Notes: generated by a model not told the origin, from the letters alone. A stretch of 64,000 nt of DNA from Inia geoffrensis (GCA_036417435.1 CM070902.1:138807886-138871885), one strand, 5' to 3'. Positions 50,580 through 62,577 are shown, counted from the stretch's first letter. A program made the numbers and translations.

Positions 50580-50808
50580 AAAAAAAAAAAATGTCTTTTT
50601 TTTTTTTTTTTTTTTGCGGTACGCGGGCCTCTCACTGTTGTGACCTCTCCCGTTGCGGAGCACAGGCTCCGGACGCGCAGGCTCAGCGGCCATGGCTCAC
50701 GGGCCCAGCCGCTCCGCGGCATGTGGGACCCTCCCGGACAGGAGCACGAACCCGTGTTCCCTTCATCGGCAGGCGGACTCTCAACCACTGCGCCACCAGG
50801 AAAGCCCC
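50580..50808 (-). mobile_element. CHR-2-type SINE with an unusual tail, minus strand
   Basis: 16-bp perfect target duplication CAGATACTTTTTCAAA (50564-50579 and 50809-50824). Body GCGGTACGCGGGCCTCTCAC ... CACGAACCCGTGTTCCCTTC ... CCACCAGGAAAGCCCC. On the element strand the poly-A (50596-50615) is followed by GACA and a T12 run (50580-50591) before the duplication; other copies lack this. Confidence 0.96.
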
Positions 50809-50824
50809 CAGATACTTTTTCAAA

Positions 50825-52319
50825 TTAATAGTTATTTTGAAAATGTTTCCATGACAGACAGAATTATGTCAAACCCTACTCATGACTATTTCCAGCAATA
50901 TTTCTTTGTACTCAGATTTTATTTACTGAATCTTCACAGTCTTTTGGAATCTCCTGAAAAGGTAGGAGATCGTGTAAGTGTTATGCTAGTCATATAATTC
51001 TTGATAGTTTCAAAGAATGCAGTTTGTTAAATTATAGGTACAGTAATTGCTTTAAAATGTAAATTGATGTTTCTCAAATGAATATTTAGAATCCTCCTTT
51101 TTATATGTAGTGGGGGCATGATTACTAGGTTCTTCCCTACTCACTTGACAGCTACATCAAACACTTGAATACTTAAAGAGCAGGCAAGCTACTCTAAAAT
51201 AAGTAAAGAATTGATTAAAGATCACTATGATGTACACTTTCTAGAGGAAGAACCCGGTGTGATTTATGTTTCTTACTGGCCTAGCACCAATGTGGAATAG
51301 GTACTTAATAAATGTTTTTAAGTAAGGGAAATAAGTTCAGGTTTACAGACCTTGAGTCTTGACTGGGTTTTGAAGAAATTGGTTTAAGTTATCCCTTTTC
51401 ATTTTGAATTCTTCTGGAAATTTTTTAAGATATTTGGAAAGAGATGTTATGTTTTAAAAAGTACAGTAAGTTTGAATCTGGACTTTATGTGTCTGCTAGT
51501 CAAATATCTATAATTGAACATAATTATCAAAATCAGTAAGCCAACTAATAGAAGACCACAGAGTTGAGAATAACTTACGTATTTTAGGTTAACCAGGTCC
51601 TGGATGACGACATGCTAGTGAAAGTATACCTAAGAGTGTAACAGAGGCTGTACTAAACTTTAGTTGAAGGCTTTTTCCAACCTTAAGATTCAGTAATTAT
51701 GTTCTGAATTCCTTTATGATCACAGAGAAGCAGTTTTCAAAAGTGTACCATGGGTAAAATCATTTCACCTCCAACAACTAAGGGTGACCATGTCTTTCAC
51801 CATTGTAGACATTTGCTAAAGTAAGGCTGGCAGATGCATTAACAATCTACAGAGATCTGAGCCCAGTATCTCTCTCTTTCTCAAAAAGAGTAAATTATCA
51901 AATGGAAAGATAAAATCAGGGCATAGAAAGTGGAAGAGCAAGGAAATAGAGATCATATGGTAGATAGCCTTTCATTCTTATAGAATGGAGTTACTAGATA
52001 TAAAGGCTTTAGAATGGTGCTTGTTTCATGGTACAGAATAATTAAGTATTACCTACTATTCCAATTATCTTCCTTTTCCAAGTTTAAGAATCTTGGAATA
52101 GGTGCTAAGTTTGAGAATTAGTATGAGGTGACAAGTGATAAGGGAAGTGGAAGAGTAATTGGACATGAAAGAGTTGAAAAGATTTTTATGCATTTTCTCT
52201 ATATGTCTAATTTCAGCAAGTGAGAATTAATTACTTTGTGAGTGGTCTTCAATTTTATATACATTTTTTAAAATATAAAAAATAATACTAAAACATATAC
52301 ACAGAAATTGTGTATTCTA
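50825..52319. other. FBXW7 intron
   Basis: No gene recognised. A short L2-like end at about 51265-51320 (ACTGGCCTAGCACCAATGTGGAATAGGTACTTAATAAATG) is the only familiar block. Confidence 0.6.
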
Positions 52320-52800
52320 GAAATCCTCAGAATCCTCTAATGGCTTCACATTGCACTGGAATTCCTTAAATCCTAACTCTTGACCATGGCCAAGATCCTA
52401 CATGATCTGGCCCTTGGTTACCTCTCCATCTTCATCTTGTACCAGTCACTTTACCTAGCCAGATTAGCCTTATTCTTGCTGAGTCTAGGCTCTACTCCAC
52501 TTTGACTTAAAAGTTGTTTCCTGGGTAATACCTTTCAAAATTAGCTACAGTTCTCTACTACCCTCTGTTAACTACTTACTTATTTCATAGTACCCTGTTT
52601 TATTTCTCTCTTAGAGCTTAGCATTATATGAAATTATCTTTTTCATTTATTAGTTTATTTATTGTGTGTTTTACCCCACTCCAGAATACAAACTGTATGA
52701 GACTAGGGAGCTTATCTGCATTGTTTGCTACCTTATACCCAGTGCCTGGAACAGTTGTTAGCGCATAATAAGGAATACTGGTTTATTGACAAGTTAAAAG
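52320..52800 (+). repeat. L2 LINE 3' region
   Basis: L2 words in order: CTAATGGCTTCACATTGCACTGG, CAAGATCCTACATGATCTGGCCC, TTACCTCTCCATCTTCATCTTG, CACTCCAGAATACAAACTGTATGAGACTAGGGAGC and AGTGCCTGGAACAGTTGTTAG. Good overall colinearity. Confidence 0.8.
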
Positions 52801-52883
52801 AAAAAGAAGGAAAATCTCTTATTGAGCAATTTAGATGACCACTGTGCACATTTTTATATATTTATGTAGGCTTTTCCCCATCC

Positions 52884-52930
52884 ATACACATGTGTGCGTG
52901 CACATACACACACACACACACACACACACT
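52884..52930. repeat. (CA)n microsatellite
   Basis: An imperfect CATACACATGTGTGCGTGCACATA lead-in followed by about 12 CA units. Confidence 0.9.
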
Positions 52931-54299
52931 TAAATATATGTGTATGTATGTATTTTCAAAAGGACCATACTTTTTATCATGTGTTTGAATCTCACAACTC
53001 CTGCTTTGTATATGGCGAACAGTTTCTGTGCCTTCAGAATGCTCTACACTGAAATCTGTTCCTTAGCAGGAGGCTTTGAGTCTGGAGGCTGGAGGGGCAA
53101 GGCATGGGAAGAAAGGGCTGGGAGTGGAACAAGACAAAGTATTTCATTTTCCAAGCAAACTGTGTTTTTGAGTAGTAGAGGTCCTTTTGGCCGCATGTTG
53201 GTGAGAATGAGTCAGGTATCCACCTTGGCCCTGAGTTACATTTTTTATTGTCTTTTCATAAAGTTTTTTGGTGAATATGACATTTGAATGTTTATTCAAG
53301 AACTCTCATATCTGTACCATCCCCCCCTATATTCAAGAGTACAACCTTGCCTTTATATCTGATTTCTGTATGAGTACCTTTGGAAACAGAAGGACCCCTT
53401 CATAGTCAGTGTTTGTAACTAAAATAAAAGGCCTACAGTCTTCACACCCACACAGTAAAGTTCTCCTTGTACAGAAAGACACATATTAGCCCTAAAATGG
53501 AAGAATGAGTCATGGCAGGAAGTACTTTTGAAGAAACCATTACTAATAAGTTAAAGACTATTTTAACTGTAGTATTAAGTGTTTGAATTAGGAGATAATA
53601 GTATTAAAAAGGTTATTCCCTAATGAGCCTTATAAAGACTAGTGACTGCTAGAAGTCTTATAGATATTGTCAATCCTTCAAGTTAATGATTGTGGCATTT
53701 CCACATAAATCTTAGGTCCACAGATGATAATTTCCTTCTATCACCTCAACATCTACCAAACTTCTGTCTTTTAAATTTAGAAGGAAGATTGTATGTTTTA
53801 TGAAACCTCAGACTAGTTAAATGATTTCTCCATTTTCTGACTTCTTACACTACCCAATTTGGCACTTGATATCCAGTCAAATATTGTTCTCTATTAGCCT
53901 TTTGTCTTGCCAGTTGGATTTTAAGTATCTTAGGGGTGGAGGGTTATTGCAATGTTTTTATTTGACTTCAGTATCATTTTGCAGATAGTGGGTGATTTTT
54001 TCTTAATTGATTGATTTCATTTAAGCTAACTCTTTCTCTCAGTTTCTGTTACCTTTCCCCCAATTACCATGTCTTTGCCTCAGATTCCCAAGTATAGCAG
54101 AAGCATAGTTACATAGACCTAGATATTCATTCCATGAACTGAATAAATGAAGATTTAGTTGTGGTTTGCATATTTAATTGCTATTTGCAATTAATATGCA
54201 TATATTGCAATATATATTTGCAAAATATAACACTTTTTTCCTTCTTTAGTAATGTCTGATTTTTCTAGCTGGACTTGAGCCCTCACATAGCTAATGCAA
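52931..54299. other. FBXW7 intron
   Basis: No recognised repeat. A 115-codon plus-strand frame (52940-53287) has no domain or exon-like borders that I can support as a gene. Confidence 0.6.
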
Positions 54300-54600
54300 A
54301 TCAGTTAAAAGTAGTGAACCTGGGACCTGAGCCTACGCCTCTAAAATAGCGGTATGACCCTGAGCAAGACAATTCTCTACCTTACCTTTCTCACCTGTAA
54401 ATAATAGTTATTATTTTATAGGGGCACCTCTGTGTTTTCACAATGACTCTGTGGCCTAGGTTGGTAAGGTAAATGGTATTACCACCACATTTAAGAGAAA
54501 ACTGGAACTCATCATGGTCAAATAACCCCTACCGACGTTACACTCTAGTGATGGTGTAACTGTTGTTTAAACTCAGATTTCTCCGATTCCAAAACTTAGG
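54300..54600. repeat. MIR-like pieces, probably two
   Basis: GACCCTGAGCAAGACAATTCTCTACCTTACCTTTCTCACCTGTAAATAATAG reads as sense MIR. The following GGCACCTCTGTGTTTTCACAATGACTCTGTGGCCTAGG ... AAACTGGAACTCATCATGGTC reads as a diverged reverse MIR. Split point is uncertain. Confidence 0.5.
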
Positions 54601-57600
54601 TTCATTCCACAAATGAAGGAGAATTAGATTAGATGATTTCCAAGATCCCTTCTAGTTCTAAACTCAATGGCTTCCTGCTGTTAGTGGTTTTTTTGTTGAT
54701 TCAGTGGATATAACATTTTTCACTTCTTAGTCTTCATCTCTTTTCTCAAAGCTTTTTAGTCATGACTAGTAGCTAATATAAAATTAATTTCAGAATTTTA
54801 AGCAGTGCTTAAAATGAAAGGTTATTTTAATATTAAAATACAAGGTTGATATACCACATCTATAGGAAAATTTTCTCAAGCCAGGTAAATATATTTGAAC
54901 ATTACAAACAGCAGCAGTAAATATCCAGTTGGATAAAGAAAGAAGAGCAAATGTGGTTCTAAGCAATACATGGAAGGAAAATTGATTTCATTCTTTCTCC
55001 ATGTTAATTAAATTCATTCCTGGGTCATATTTGCTGTTTTATTTTTCTTGAACTTAACCTTTTAAAAAATAGTTTCCCATGATATTTTTCTTACTTTACT
55101 GAAGGGATTACTACAAAAAATTTAGAATAAAAATTTGAGAGGAAACGCCTGGGTATGAATTCAAGATGCTTACTGGTAGTTTTATTTTGGATTCTAAGCA
55201 TGAGATTTAGAGATTAATTGCTTTCTAGATAATTCAGGATAAACTCCAGAGTGACTTACCAACTTTGTCAAATTATTGCAGATGTTGCTTGTCTACAAAG
55301 AAGTATTGTAAGTAATGTTTTGGTATGTGTAGTAAGTCTCTGACAGCTCTATAACAATATAAATTTTAGAAGAGCAAACAAACAGAGCTCCCATCTTCAT
55401 TATTTTCTTGTGTGCCTGTGATAAATAGAACTCTTAACTTGCATTATTGTGTGAAATTCTATATGTGTCTATATTTATATATTGGTAGGTATGTATATTT
55501 GTGCATGTTTATCAGATCAGTAATTTGGCCCAAATTAAGGATGAAAAAAACTTTTATCTTGAATCAATATTGTAATTTGTGTCAGATCTTCAGGGGCTGC
55601 ATTTTTATAAAGAAAGTTATAAATATTTTAAACATCAGGAATAAGAAAAAAATTTCTAAGTACCATTCCTACAATCATAATTATCTTAAAAAATTTTTAA
55701 ACCAGTCTAAGCTGTGATACTTTGATTTGCATTTTGATTTACTGAGGTTAGGATTTTGTATATTATTATAAGCATCCCCCTCACTTCCCAACAAGTGTAT
55801 TTTAAACAAAGTTGTTATATATTACAATATTTAGTGTTTGGGATATTTTCTAATGCAGTAGTATTTTAATATTTGTTTCCTTGGATGGTAATTTCGAACT
55901 AAATCTGGCTTACCTTGTTTCATTTTACATATTCTCAAAAAAATTTTTGAACTAATTTCAGTGTGAGTTCTAAGAATCAGATGTGTATATGTATCACCCT
56001 ATTCTCTGTCTTAAATTGAGCATAAATTCAATGGAGGAAAAAAAAGTTTTTTAAATTATGTACTATCCTGTGCCTGACACATAGTTGGTGTAAATAAATG
56101 CTTAATGAATGAATAAATGTGAAAATAGCTTATTGATCAATACTGCCACCTACTTGTATTAGGGGAAATGTAGGTGCTGGGCATACATCCTATTTTAATA
56201 GATAATACCTGTGATAGAACAGGTTTATTAACTTGCCAATTTCAGTTGTGAACCTTTTAATAAGAACTTGCACCCCAGAAACCTGATGACTGTGGGTTAG
56301 TGAGATTTCAAGTTTGTTTCAGCCTCAACATGCTCGCCATTCCTTTCTTTGATGTTGAAATCCCAAACTGTCTCTAATCTAAATTCTGTGCTCAGGGCAA
56401 GACAGCTAACTGTGCTAGGTGGTTTTCTTAGTGTAACATCAGAGTAAAGAATGTTGTCATAATAGTAATGAAGAAAATCACTGACGTACAAATATAAACA
56501 CATTATCCTACTATTATAAAATGGAAATAAAATTTTAAATGTTGGCAAAGTAATGCAAAGAACCAATAGTATTTATAGTATCATCAACTAATTATAATAC
56601 AATAGTTGGACTTTTAGCACTAAGTATAATTTAGCACTAGTTATATATTTATGCTTTAGAAAAATGATGCCATGGTTGCTACTACTTGCTTGTATGGCCA
56701 GTGATTCAAAACAATTATTTGTTATATATCATTTTTCTGCTATGTCTTAGAAAGCTGTGAACCTTTGAGTGGTAGGGGAGAGAGATGTATAAAAATTACA
56801 ATGAGGTATGATAAGTGCAATGGAAGAATGTATTTAAAATGGAAATAATGAACTCTGAGAGTCAAGGTGAGGAAAAGTACTCTACTAACGACTCCTTCCT
56901 CTGTCGACACCCTGTATAAGATACATACTTCTCTGAAGACCCATGATACATGAAGACTGTTTTACTGTTTGTATTTTTCTCACCATTTACATGTAGATTG
57001 TTTTTTGCTTCTGCCCATAACCACAGCTTGCTCTTCTGAAAACGTAGTCATCCCCACCAATTGCTTAGAAAGAGCCGTTTCTCTTATACTAGCTCACAAG
57101 TTAATCATTCTACTGCTACTGTTTCCCAGAGGCTTACACTCTGAGGCAGTACATCTTCATATCTTTGTGCTGTTTTTCAGTTTTCAAGCTACTGCTCTCA
57201 TGCATTCCTCAAACACCTAGCTCAATGGAGTTGTGATGAAATGAGCACTGAGTCTGAATTAGCAGATAGGCTATAATCTAAGGACTTCATTGTTAGTCAC
57301 TCCCTTACTAATAGATTTTCAGCAAGGTTTATAGTACATCAGTCAGCACAAGAAATAATTCTTTATAGAATGGGAAATTCATTGCTTGGCTTATATTACA
57401 TGAAGATTTAATTTACTGTAGTGAAAATGATATTGAATACACTGAGATATTAATTCTAAAAATGTGGATGAGAAACAAGTATTTTCTTAGCTAATAATGA
57501 TTAACTAGCTAGCTTTTTCAGTGAACTTAGTAGCTAACATTCTAGCATAAAGCATAAAATACTTTTTTTGGTAAACTTATTTAACGTAGATTATGGACTG

Positions 57601-58887
57601 ACCTCAGTTTTACATTGTTTCTGTCTACCACAGGGTTAAGATAAAGATTCACACACAAAGCCTTTTTCAGTCATATTACTAAAAACCTTAAATCTCTGAA
57701 TAAAGTTTTAAATGTTTGTATTTTAGCCAAGACTCCCAGAAACAGGAATTTGAGAATGATTTCATTTGCTTTGTTCATATATAGATTATGATGAAAATAA
57801 TATAATAGATCACAATTTTCATTCCTAGTACTTTAGAGAATATTGAAAATCATTCATTTTCATTGTTAATTTGAAATCTACTTGGAGACTTGGTTGACTA
57901 GCTTTGCTTAAATTCTTTCTTCGCAATTCAAATTAACATTATAAACAAGATATTAGGGAGAATTGTTTAAATATTTGAAAAATTAAGTCTTTGTATTTAT
58001 AAGCATACACATTCTCACTTAAAGGGTAAACAAACTAATGAAAATCATTTCCAAGTGGGAACCATGGTAGATGGGTGGGTGGGGGTGTTGGAAAGTCTTC
58101 TCAGTGTTTACTTTTTGCATATCATTTTGATTTTTGAGCCAGATAAATATTTTACCTGTTTAAAAATAAAATATGAATACACATACCTACATATAAACAT
58201 ACATTTGTGGGAATCAGGTTTTCCTATAACTTCATAGCCATAACATAGGAGCCATGTGACCAGAAGAGCATTCCGCTGAATGTACAAAGTTAAGATATTT
58301 TCTTCTTCAACTATCCTAGATTTTCAGACGGCATTCCTGGTTTATTAAAGTCGGTGGGTGCCCTCCACTGAATAGACTTAATTTGAAAAGGTTAGTTCAT
58401 CTAGAGGTAGGACATGATTTCAGTTGAAGTCAAGGGATATACCAGGATGTGACTGGTAGGTAGTCTCTTTGTCCTCCGACAAGCTTTAGAGGAAATTTCA
58501 GGTGTTCATTTTACAATTAGTTTCTTCAGACAACCCAGAATGGGGGGTAGGGGGTATCCTTTTTTCTTTTTTTTTTTAAAAATCCTGCGTGCTCTGAAGC
58601 TCTAATAAAAGGGTTTATGGGTCTGTTCCTAAATTTGGGATTTTTTTTCCCTAAGAGTAAGAGATTTCTTTTTAAAAGGAACTTTCCTTTGAAGTAAGCT
58701 AATTGTTTATTTAGAAAACTAACTTTTGCTGGGTACATGTACATATTGTTTCTGAGGGTAAGAATTAGTTTAAGAGCCAGGAAGGGGATTTTTTTTTTTT
58801 TTTTAAGATAATATGTAGACTATAACTTCTAGGAGAAGACCCAAGATGTACATTTTCATAAAATTTTAGATTATCTTATTTATGTTT
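54601..58887. other. FBXW7 intron
   Basis: Long unique-looking A+T-rich stretch. Seen: an L2/MIR-like end near 56065-56115 (CTGTGCCTGACACATAGTTGGTGTAAATAAATGC), a CTCF-like motif (56145-56156), and T-runs near 58560 and 58790. Frames at 55412-55717, 56297-56566 and 56969-57220 are not supported as genes. Confidence 0.6.
56145..56156 (-). promoter_or_regulatory. candidate CTCF-like motif, minus strand
   Basis: On the complement CAAGTAGGTGGC, followed by AGT, matches CCASYAGRKGGC at 11 of 12 positions. Motif only. Confidence 0.3.
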
Positions 58888-58900
58888 TAAAGTAAAAGAC

Positions 58901-59031
58901 AGGAGGGAGACGCAAGAGGGAGGAGATATGGGGATATATATATGTGTATAATTGATTCACTTTGTTATAAAGCAGAAACTAACACACCATTGTAAAGCAA
59001 TTATACTCCAATAAAGATGTTTTAAAAAAAA
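58901..59031 (+). mobile_element. very short 5'-truncated L1 3' end, plus strand
   Basis: GATTCACTTTGTTATAAAGCAGAAACTAACACACCATTGTAAAGCAATTATACTCCAATAAAGATG then a short A-run. 13-bp target duplication TAAAGTAAAAGAC (58888-58900 and 59032-59044). Only 131 bp of L1 were inserted. Confidence 0.95.
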
Positions 59032-59044
59032 TAAAGTAAAAGAC

Positions 59045-59979
59045 GTTATACTGACTTAATGTCTTAATTAAAAAGGTAAACATTTATTTTTAAAATTATA
59101 CTACTTTATGCAGTATTTAGAATCAATTTTCTAATAAAAGTCATTTACTACCATAGCAGAGAGTATTAAAATGTAGTAAGTCAAAATAGTATTTCTTTTT
59201 TCCTGAAGAAACTTTTTAAGTACTTAAGTAGCTATAGGCACACAGTTTGCTTGTAATAAAGAACGTTAATGGGGAGGGTAGGAGTTAATTAACTAGGCCC
59301 TTAATAATGGGCCTTTCTAGTCCAAGGAATCTTATAATTGCCTCTGAAGCTGGTTTTGTAGCAAGTTGAGTGATGAAATATCTAGATTTGCGTAGTAGTC
59401 ATTCTAAGAAAAAGGTTGCCTTCAGGCAAACATTAGTACCTTTATTATTCTATAAAATACCTTTTTAATGATGAGCAGTACACATTGTGAAAGTACGTTT
59501 AGAGGTAGAAATCCAGTGCCTCCTGTTTACTCAACAGTAAATGAACAAATAATTATAAGACTCTCCAATGAGCACAGTTTTTGCTCTCTTGGGAGAACCA
59601 GAACCTTTCAGCCAGACTTTATATACTTAGTTTGTTAATCATAAAAAGATATTCTCATGATTAGTAAGGATTGGCAGTGTGTGGTAATTTTCTTGAAGAC
59701 TATGTTTTAAATGAATGGAATGGGAAAGCAAAGGGAATATTTACATTAAATCTTGATATAAGAAATATGCAGATTGAAGTATAACTTATTACATAATTTC
59801 TGCAAATGCCGTATGCTCCAAACTGGTTTACCTTTTTGTAAATCGCCCCAAAGAATATCTAATTCCTCCCTTTGGAATTGCCCATTTTGGACCGTCCAAG
59901 CTACTTGAAAGACCTGATCCAGGACTGACTGCAATAGGGTAGCAGTTAGGGAAAATAGACTGCTTTGCCTCCGTTGGGA
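59045..59979. other. FBXW7 intron upstream of beta
   Basis: No recognised repeat. The absence of interspersed repeats from here to past the beta exon suggests constrained sequence. The minus strand is open from 60264 to 59746. Confidence 0.55.
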
Positions 59980-60418
59980 GGACCGTATGAAAATATATTC
60001 CATTTTCAAAATGTTTCTGAAAGGACTTATTTGCGGAAACGATGCTTGCCATTTAAAACTCTTCAAAAATGCAGGTTTTACAACATACAAAAATAACCTC
60101 CTGAAAGTTTGAAAGGGGAGAGAAGGGGCTGTGGTATGGGGGCGGTCTCCTTCGTTGCCCACCTCCTCCCTCTGTTCAGCGCGCTGTGTGCTTACGGGTT
60201 CCCTGGAGCGGATCACCATGTAATTGATGTGCAGTCTGCATTGCTGAATCCTGGACTGCACCATTCTGTGTTCAAGGGAAGATGTAATCTGATCCCTCTG
60301 CTGCTGAGGGAGGAATCTGTTCAGTCCAGGCTTTGACAGGGCATAGCCTCCTCCAATAATCTTCTCGGTTCTCTCTCATTATTCCCTTGAGTTCTCCTCA
60401 GTCAAGCTGCATGTATGT
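59980..60418 (+). promoter_or_regulatory. FBXW7: probable FBXW7 beta promoter and 5'UTR
   Basis: The block immediately before the beta start is more G+C-rich than the intron and repeat-free. It contains GGGGGCGGTCTCC (GC-box-like, near 60138), GCGCGCTGTGTGC (near 60180) and a CCAAT pentamer at 60353-60357; no TATA box is evident. An in-frame TAG at 60344-60346 closes the beta frame upstream. The transcription start cannot be fixed from sequence. Beta transcription is known to be p53-responsive and Notch/HES-regulated in other mammals. Confidence 0.55.
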
Positions 60419-60498
60419 ATGTGTGTCCCAAGAAGCGGTTTGATACTGAGCTGCATTTGCCTCTACTGTGGAGTTTTGTTGCCGGTTCTGCTCCCTAA
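60411..60498 (+). promoter_or_regulatory. FBXW7: overlapping uORFs at the FBXW7 beta start
   Basis: The string ATGTATGTATG places ATGs at 60411, 60415 and 60419, one in each frame. The first opens a 10-codon frame ending TGA at 60441-60443. The second opens a 27-codon frame ending TAA at 60496-60498. The third is the beta start. All three have T at -3, a weak context. Confidence 0.85.
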
Positions 60499-60679
60499 TC
60501 TTCCTTTTCTGACGTGCCTGAGCATGTCCACATTAGAATCTGTGACATACCTACCTGAAAAAGGTTTATATTGTCAGAGACTGCCAAGCAGCCGGACACA
60601 CGGGGGCACAGAATCACTGAAGGGGAAAAATCCAGAAAATATGGGTTTCTACGGCACACTAAAAATGATTTTTTACAAA
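60419..60679 (+). CDS. FBXW7: FBXW7 beta-isoform first coding exon (87 codons)
   Basis: Encodes MCVPRSGLILSCICLYCGVL, continuing as one long hydrophobic segment (about residues 8-32, ending NLPFLTCL), then a polar tail and a final GFYGTLKMIFYK. The exon ends on AAA in phase 0 with donor GTAAGTAAG at 60680. 87 + 540 residues gives 627, the known beta length. The hydrophobic segment explains the cytoplasmic/ER-membrane location reported for beta. The start is chosen by identity with the known N-terminus and the upstream in-frame stop. A Pro replaces Thr in KGKNxENMG compared with the remembered human sequence. If the donor is not used, translation adds only ten codons (VSKLFSSCVV) before a stop. 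Confidence 0.97.
60510..60529 (+). promoter_or_regulatory. FBXW7: candidate p53 response element inside beta exon
   Basis: Two adjacent decamers with no spacer: TGACGTGCCT (8 of 10 against RRRCWWGYYY) and GAGCATGTCC (10 of 10). A p53-binding site in exon 1b is reported for human FBXW7 beta, so position and sequence agree with known biology. The first half-site has CGTG instead of CATG at its core. Confidence 0.65.
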
Positions 60680-62577
60680 GTAAGTAAGCTGTTTTCTTCC
60701 TGTGTTGTGTGATTGTGTGTGTGTGCCTGCCTGGGAAGGAAAATCTGTCTCATCAGAGATGGCTGCAGTATCCTCTAATTTTGGTGGGTGGCTGGATGTC
60801 TGGTATTCTGTTTTATATCATGAATGTAAGCAAATAATGGAAAGACAGCATAAACTGGGAAAAGCTTTACATTTAAAATAAAATGTACATTTTAATCTGA
60901 GAATTTTCCTCTAAAAATATATTCAGACTTTAGAAATGTGGCTCCGTTAAATGCTGACCTGGAAATACTCTATCCTTAGTTAGCTTTTAGTGAACCTTTT
61001 GCCTTTAATTTTTCTATACCTTATATATAGGTTTTTCTTTTTTCTTTAGTTGCCTCTCTTAAAGGCTAGAATTGCTAGAATATTGGGGATTTATATTTAA
61101 AGAGGTTATATTTACTTTCTGTACCCTTTCAAAATTGCAGAATTGATTTTTGGTTCTAAAGTCGGTATTTTCAGTAAACAATATAATATTTAAAAGACAT
61201 AGTCATACAGAAAGTGCTTTATTTTATAAAATATTCTAAATTTAAAAATCCTTTCACAGCAGTTCCCTTGATATGAATTTCAGGCATTTTTATTCATTGA
61301 AGGGATTTCTAAGATGGAAATAAAGTTTGCTTTAGTGGCAAATGGCATTTGCACCAATGTATTTACAAGATATCCAGGGAAGTTCTGAAAGCCAGTATTA
61401 CAAACTTAATTACAGTGAATATGAAAGTGTATCATAACAACTTTGAAAATGAGGGTTTGTGGAAGTTATAAAAAAATAGATTTTTAAGGTAATCTGTGCT
61501 GACTGACCTTCCTGATGGATACATTTGTGTGTATGTGTACATGTGTGTCTATAATTTAATATATACATGCAAGCATGTGGCTACCTATGTATTAAAGTAT
61601 TTATTTTTGCTTTTTATTAAAATTATTTGGAGAAATAAAATAATGGGTTTTGAGAGGGATCACTTTAAAACAATGTTATGAGCACAGAAACTTCTGAAGG
61701 GTTGAAATAAGACCAATAAGTCGGTATTTCATGAACTAAGGTATAAATTGTGGATGAGCTTGTCGTATTCTCACCTCTTGCCTCTAACGTTGTAAGATTA
61801 TCCCTGTGTTTTAGAATACTTTCTTCATGATGATAAAAACAGTCTCTGTTACCCAGAGTGTGGTTCAAAAAGCTTTTAGAGTCTCTTGTTGCTTCTCTCT
61901 GGTATTTACAGTGTGGCATGCTGTGTTATGACGTTCCCATGTGAGGAATAGGTAAGAAAATAAGGCTGCTGCAAAGCAAGGGTTTTCACCTTATTACAGA
62001 AATGAGGGTAACTTTCTGTCACTCTGGGATTCCCCCGCTCCCATCATTTTCAATGATACAGTAATTAATTAGCAGACACAAATCTTAGAGCGGTTGCTGA
62101 AATAAAGTTGAATCTTCTCAGATCTTATTTTATAGTTTTATAACATATCTATAGTAAGATGACCTCAGTTAACCAATAGTAAAATATATATTTCAATATT
62201 GATGACGACAAAATATAATTCTGAATATATTTACAATATTACATACCTATATAGCATAATAAAATACTTTAAAACTACAGATGTCGGGTATACCTTACAA
62301 AGATGCATAACTCATTCTTTTTAAATCTTTCTGTTTTTCTTGTTGGTTTTCAAGTTAGAATATTTTGTCCTGAGTGAGCATCTGTCAGTAGAGCTGTGTA
62401 TTCTGTGTAAAATATCAATTGATGGCTTTTTTCCTACCGTTATCATACCATCTCCAGATTTCCCTCTTATTATGGACTTACTTTTTGTACTGTCTTCATT
62501 GTCCATATTCATTGCTTTATGCGTTATCATAATTACTTTTCAAGAGCATTTTATTTACATTATTCTCCTGACCCTTT
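60680..62577. other. intron between beta exon and shared exon
   Basis: No interspersed repeat recognised. Short frames at 61496-61681 and 61665-61919 overlap on opposite strands without domains. Confidence 0.65.
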
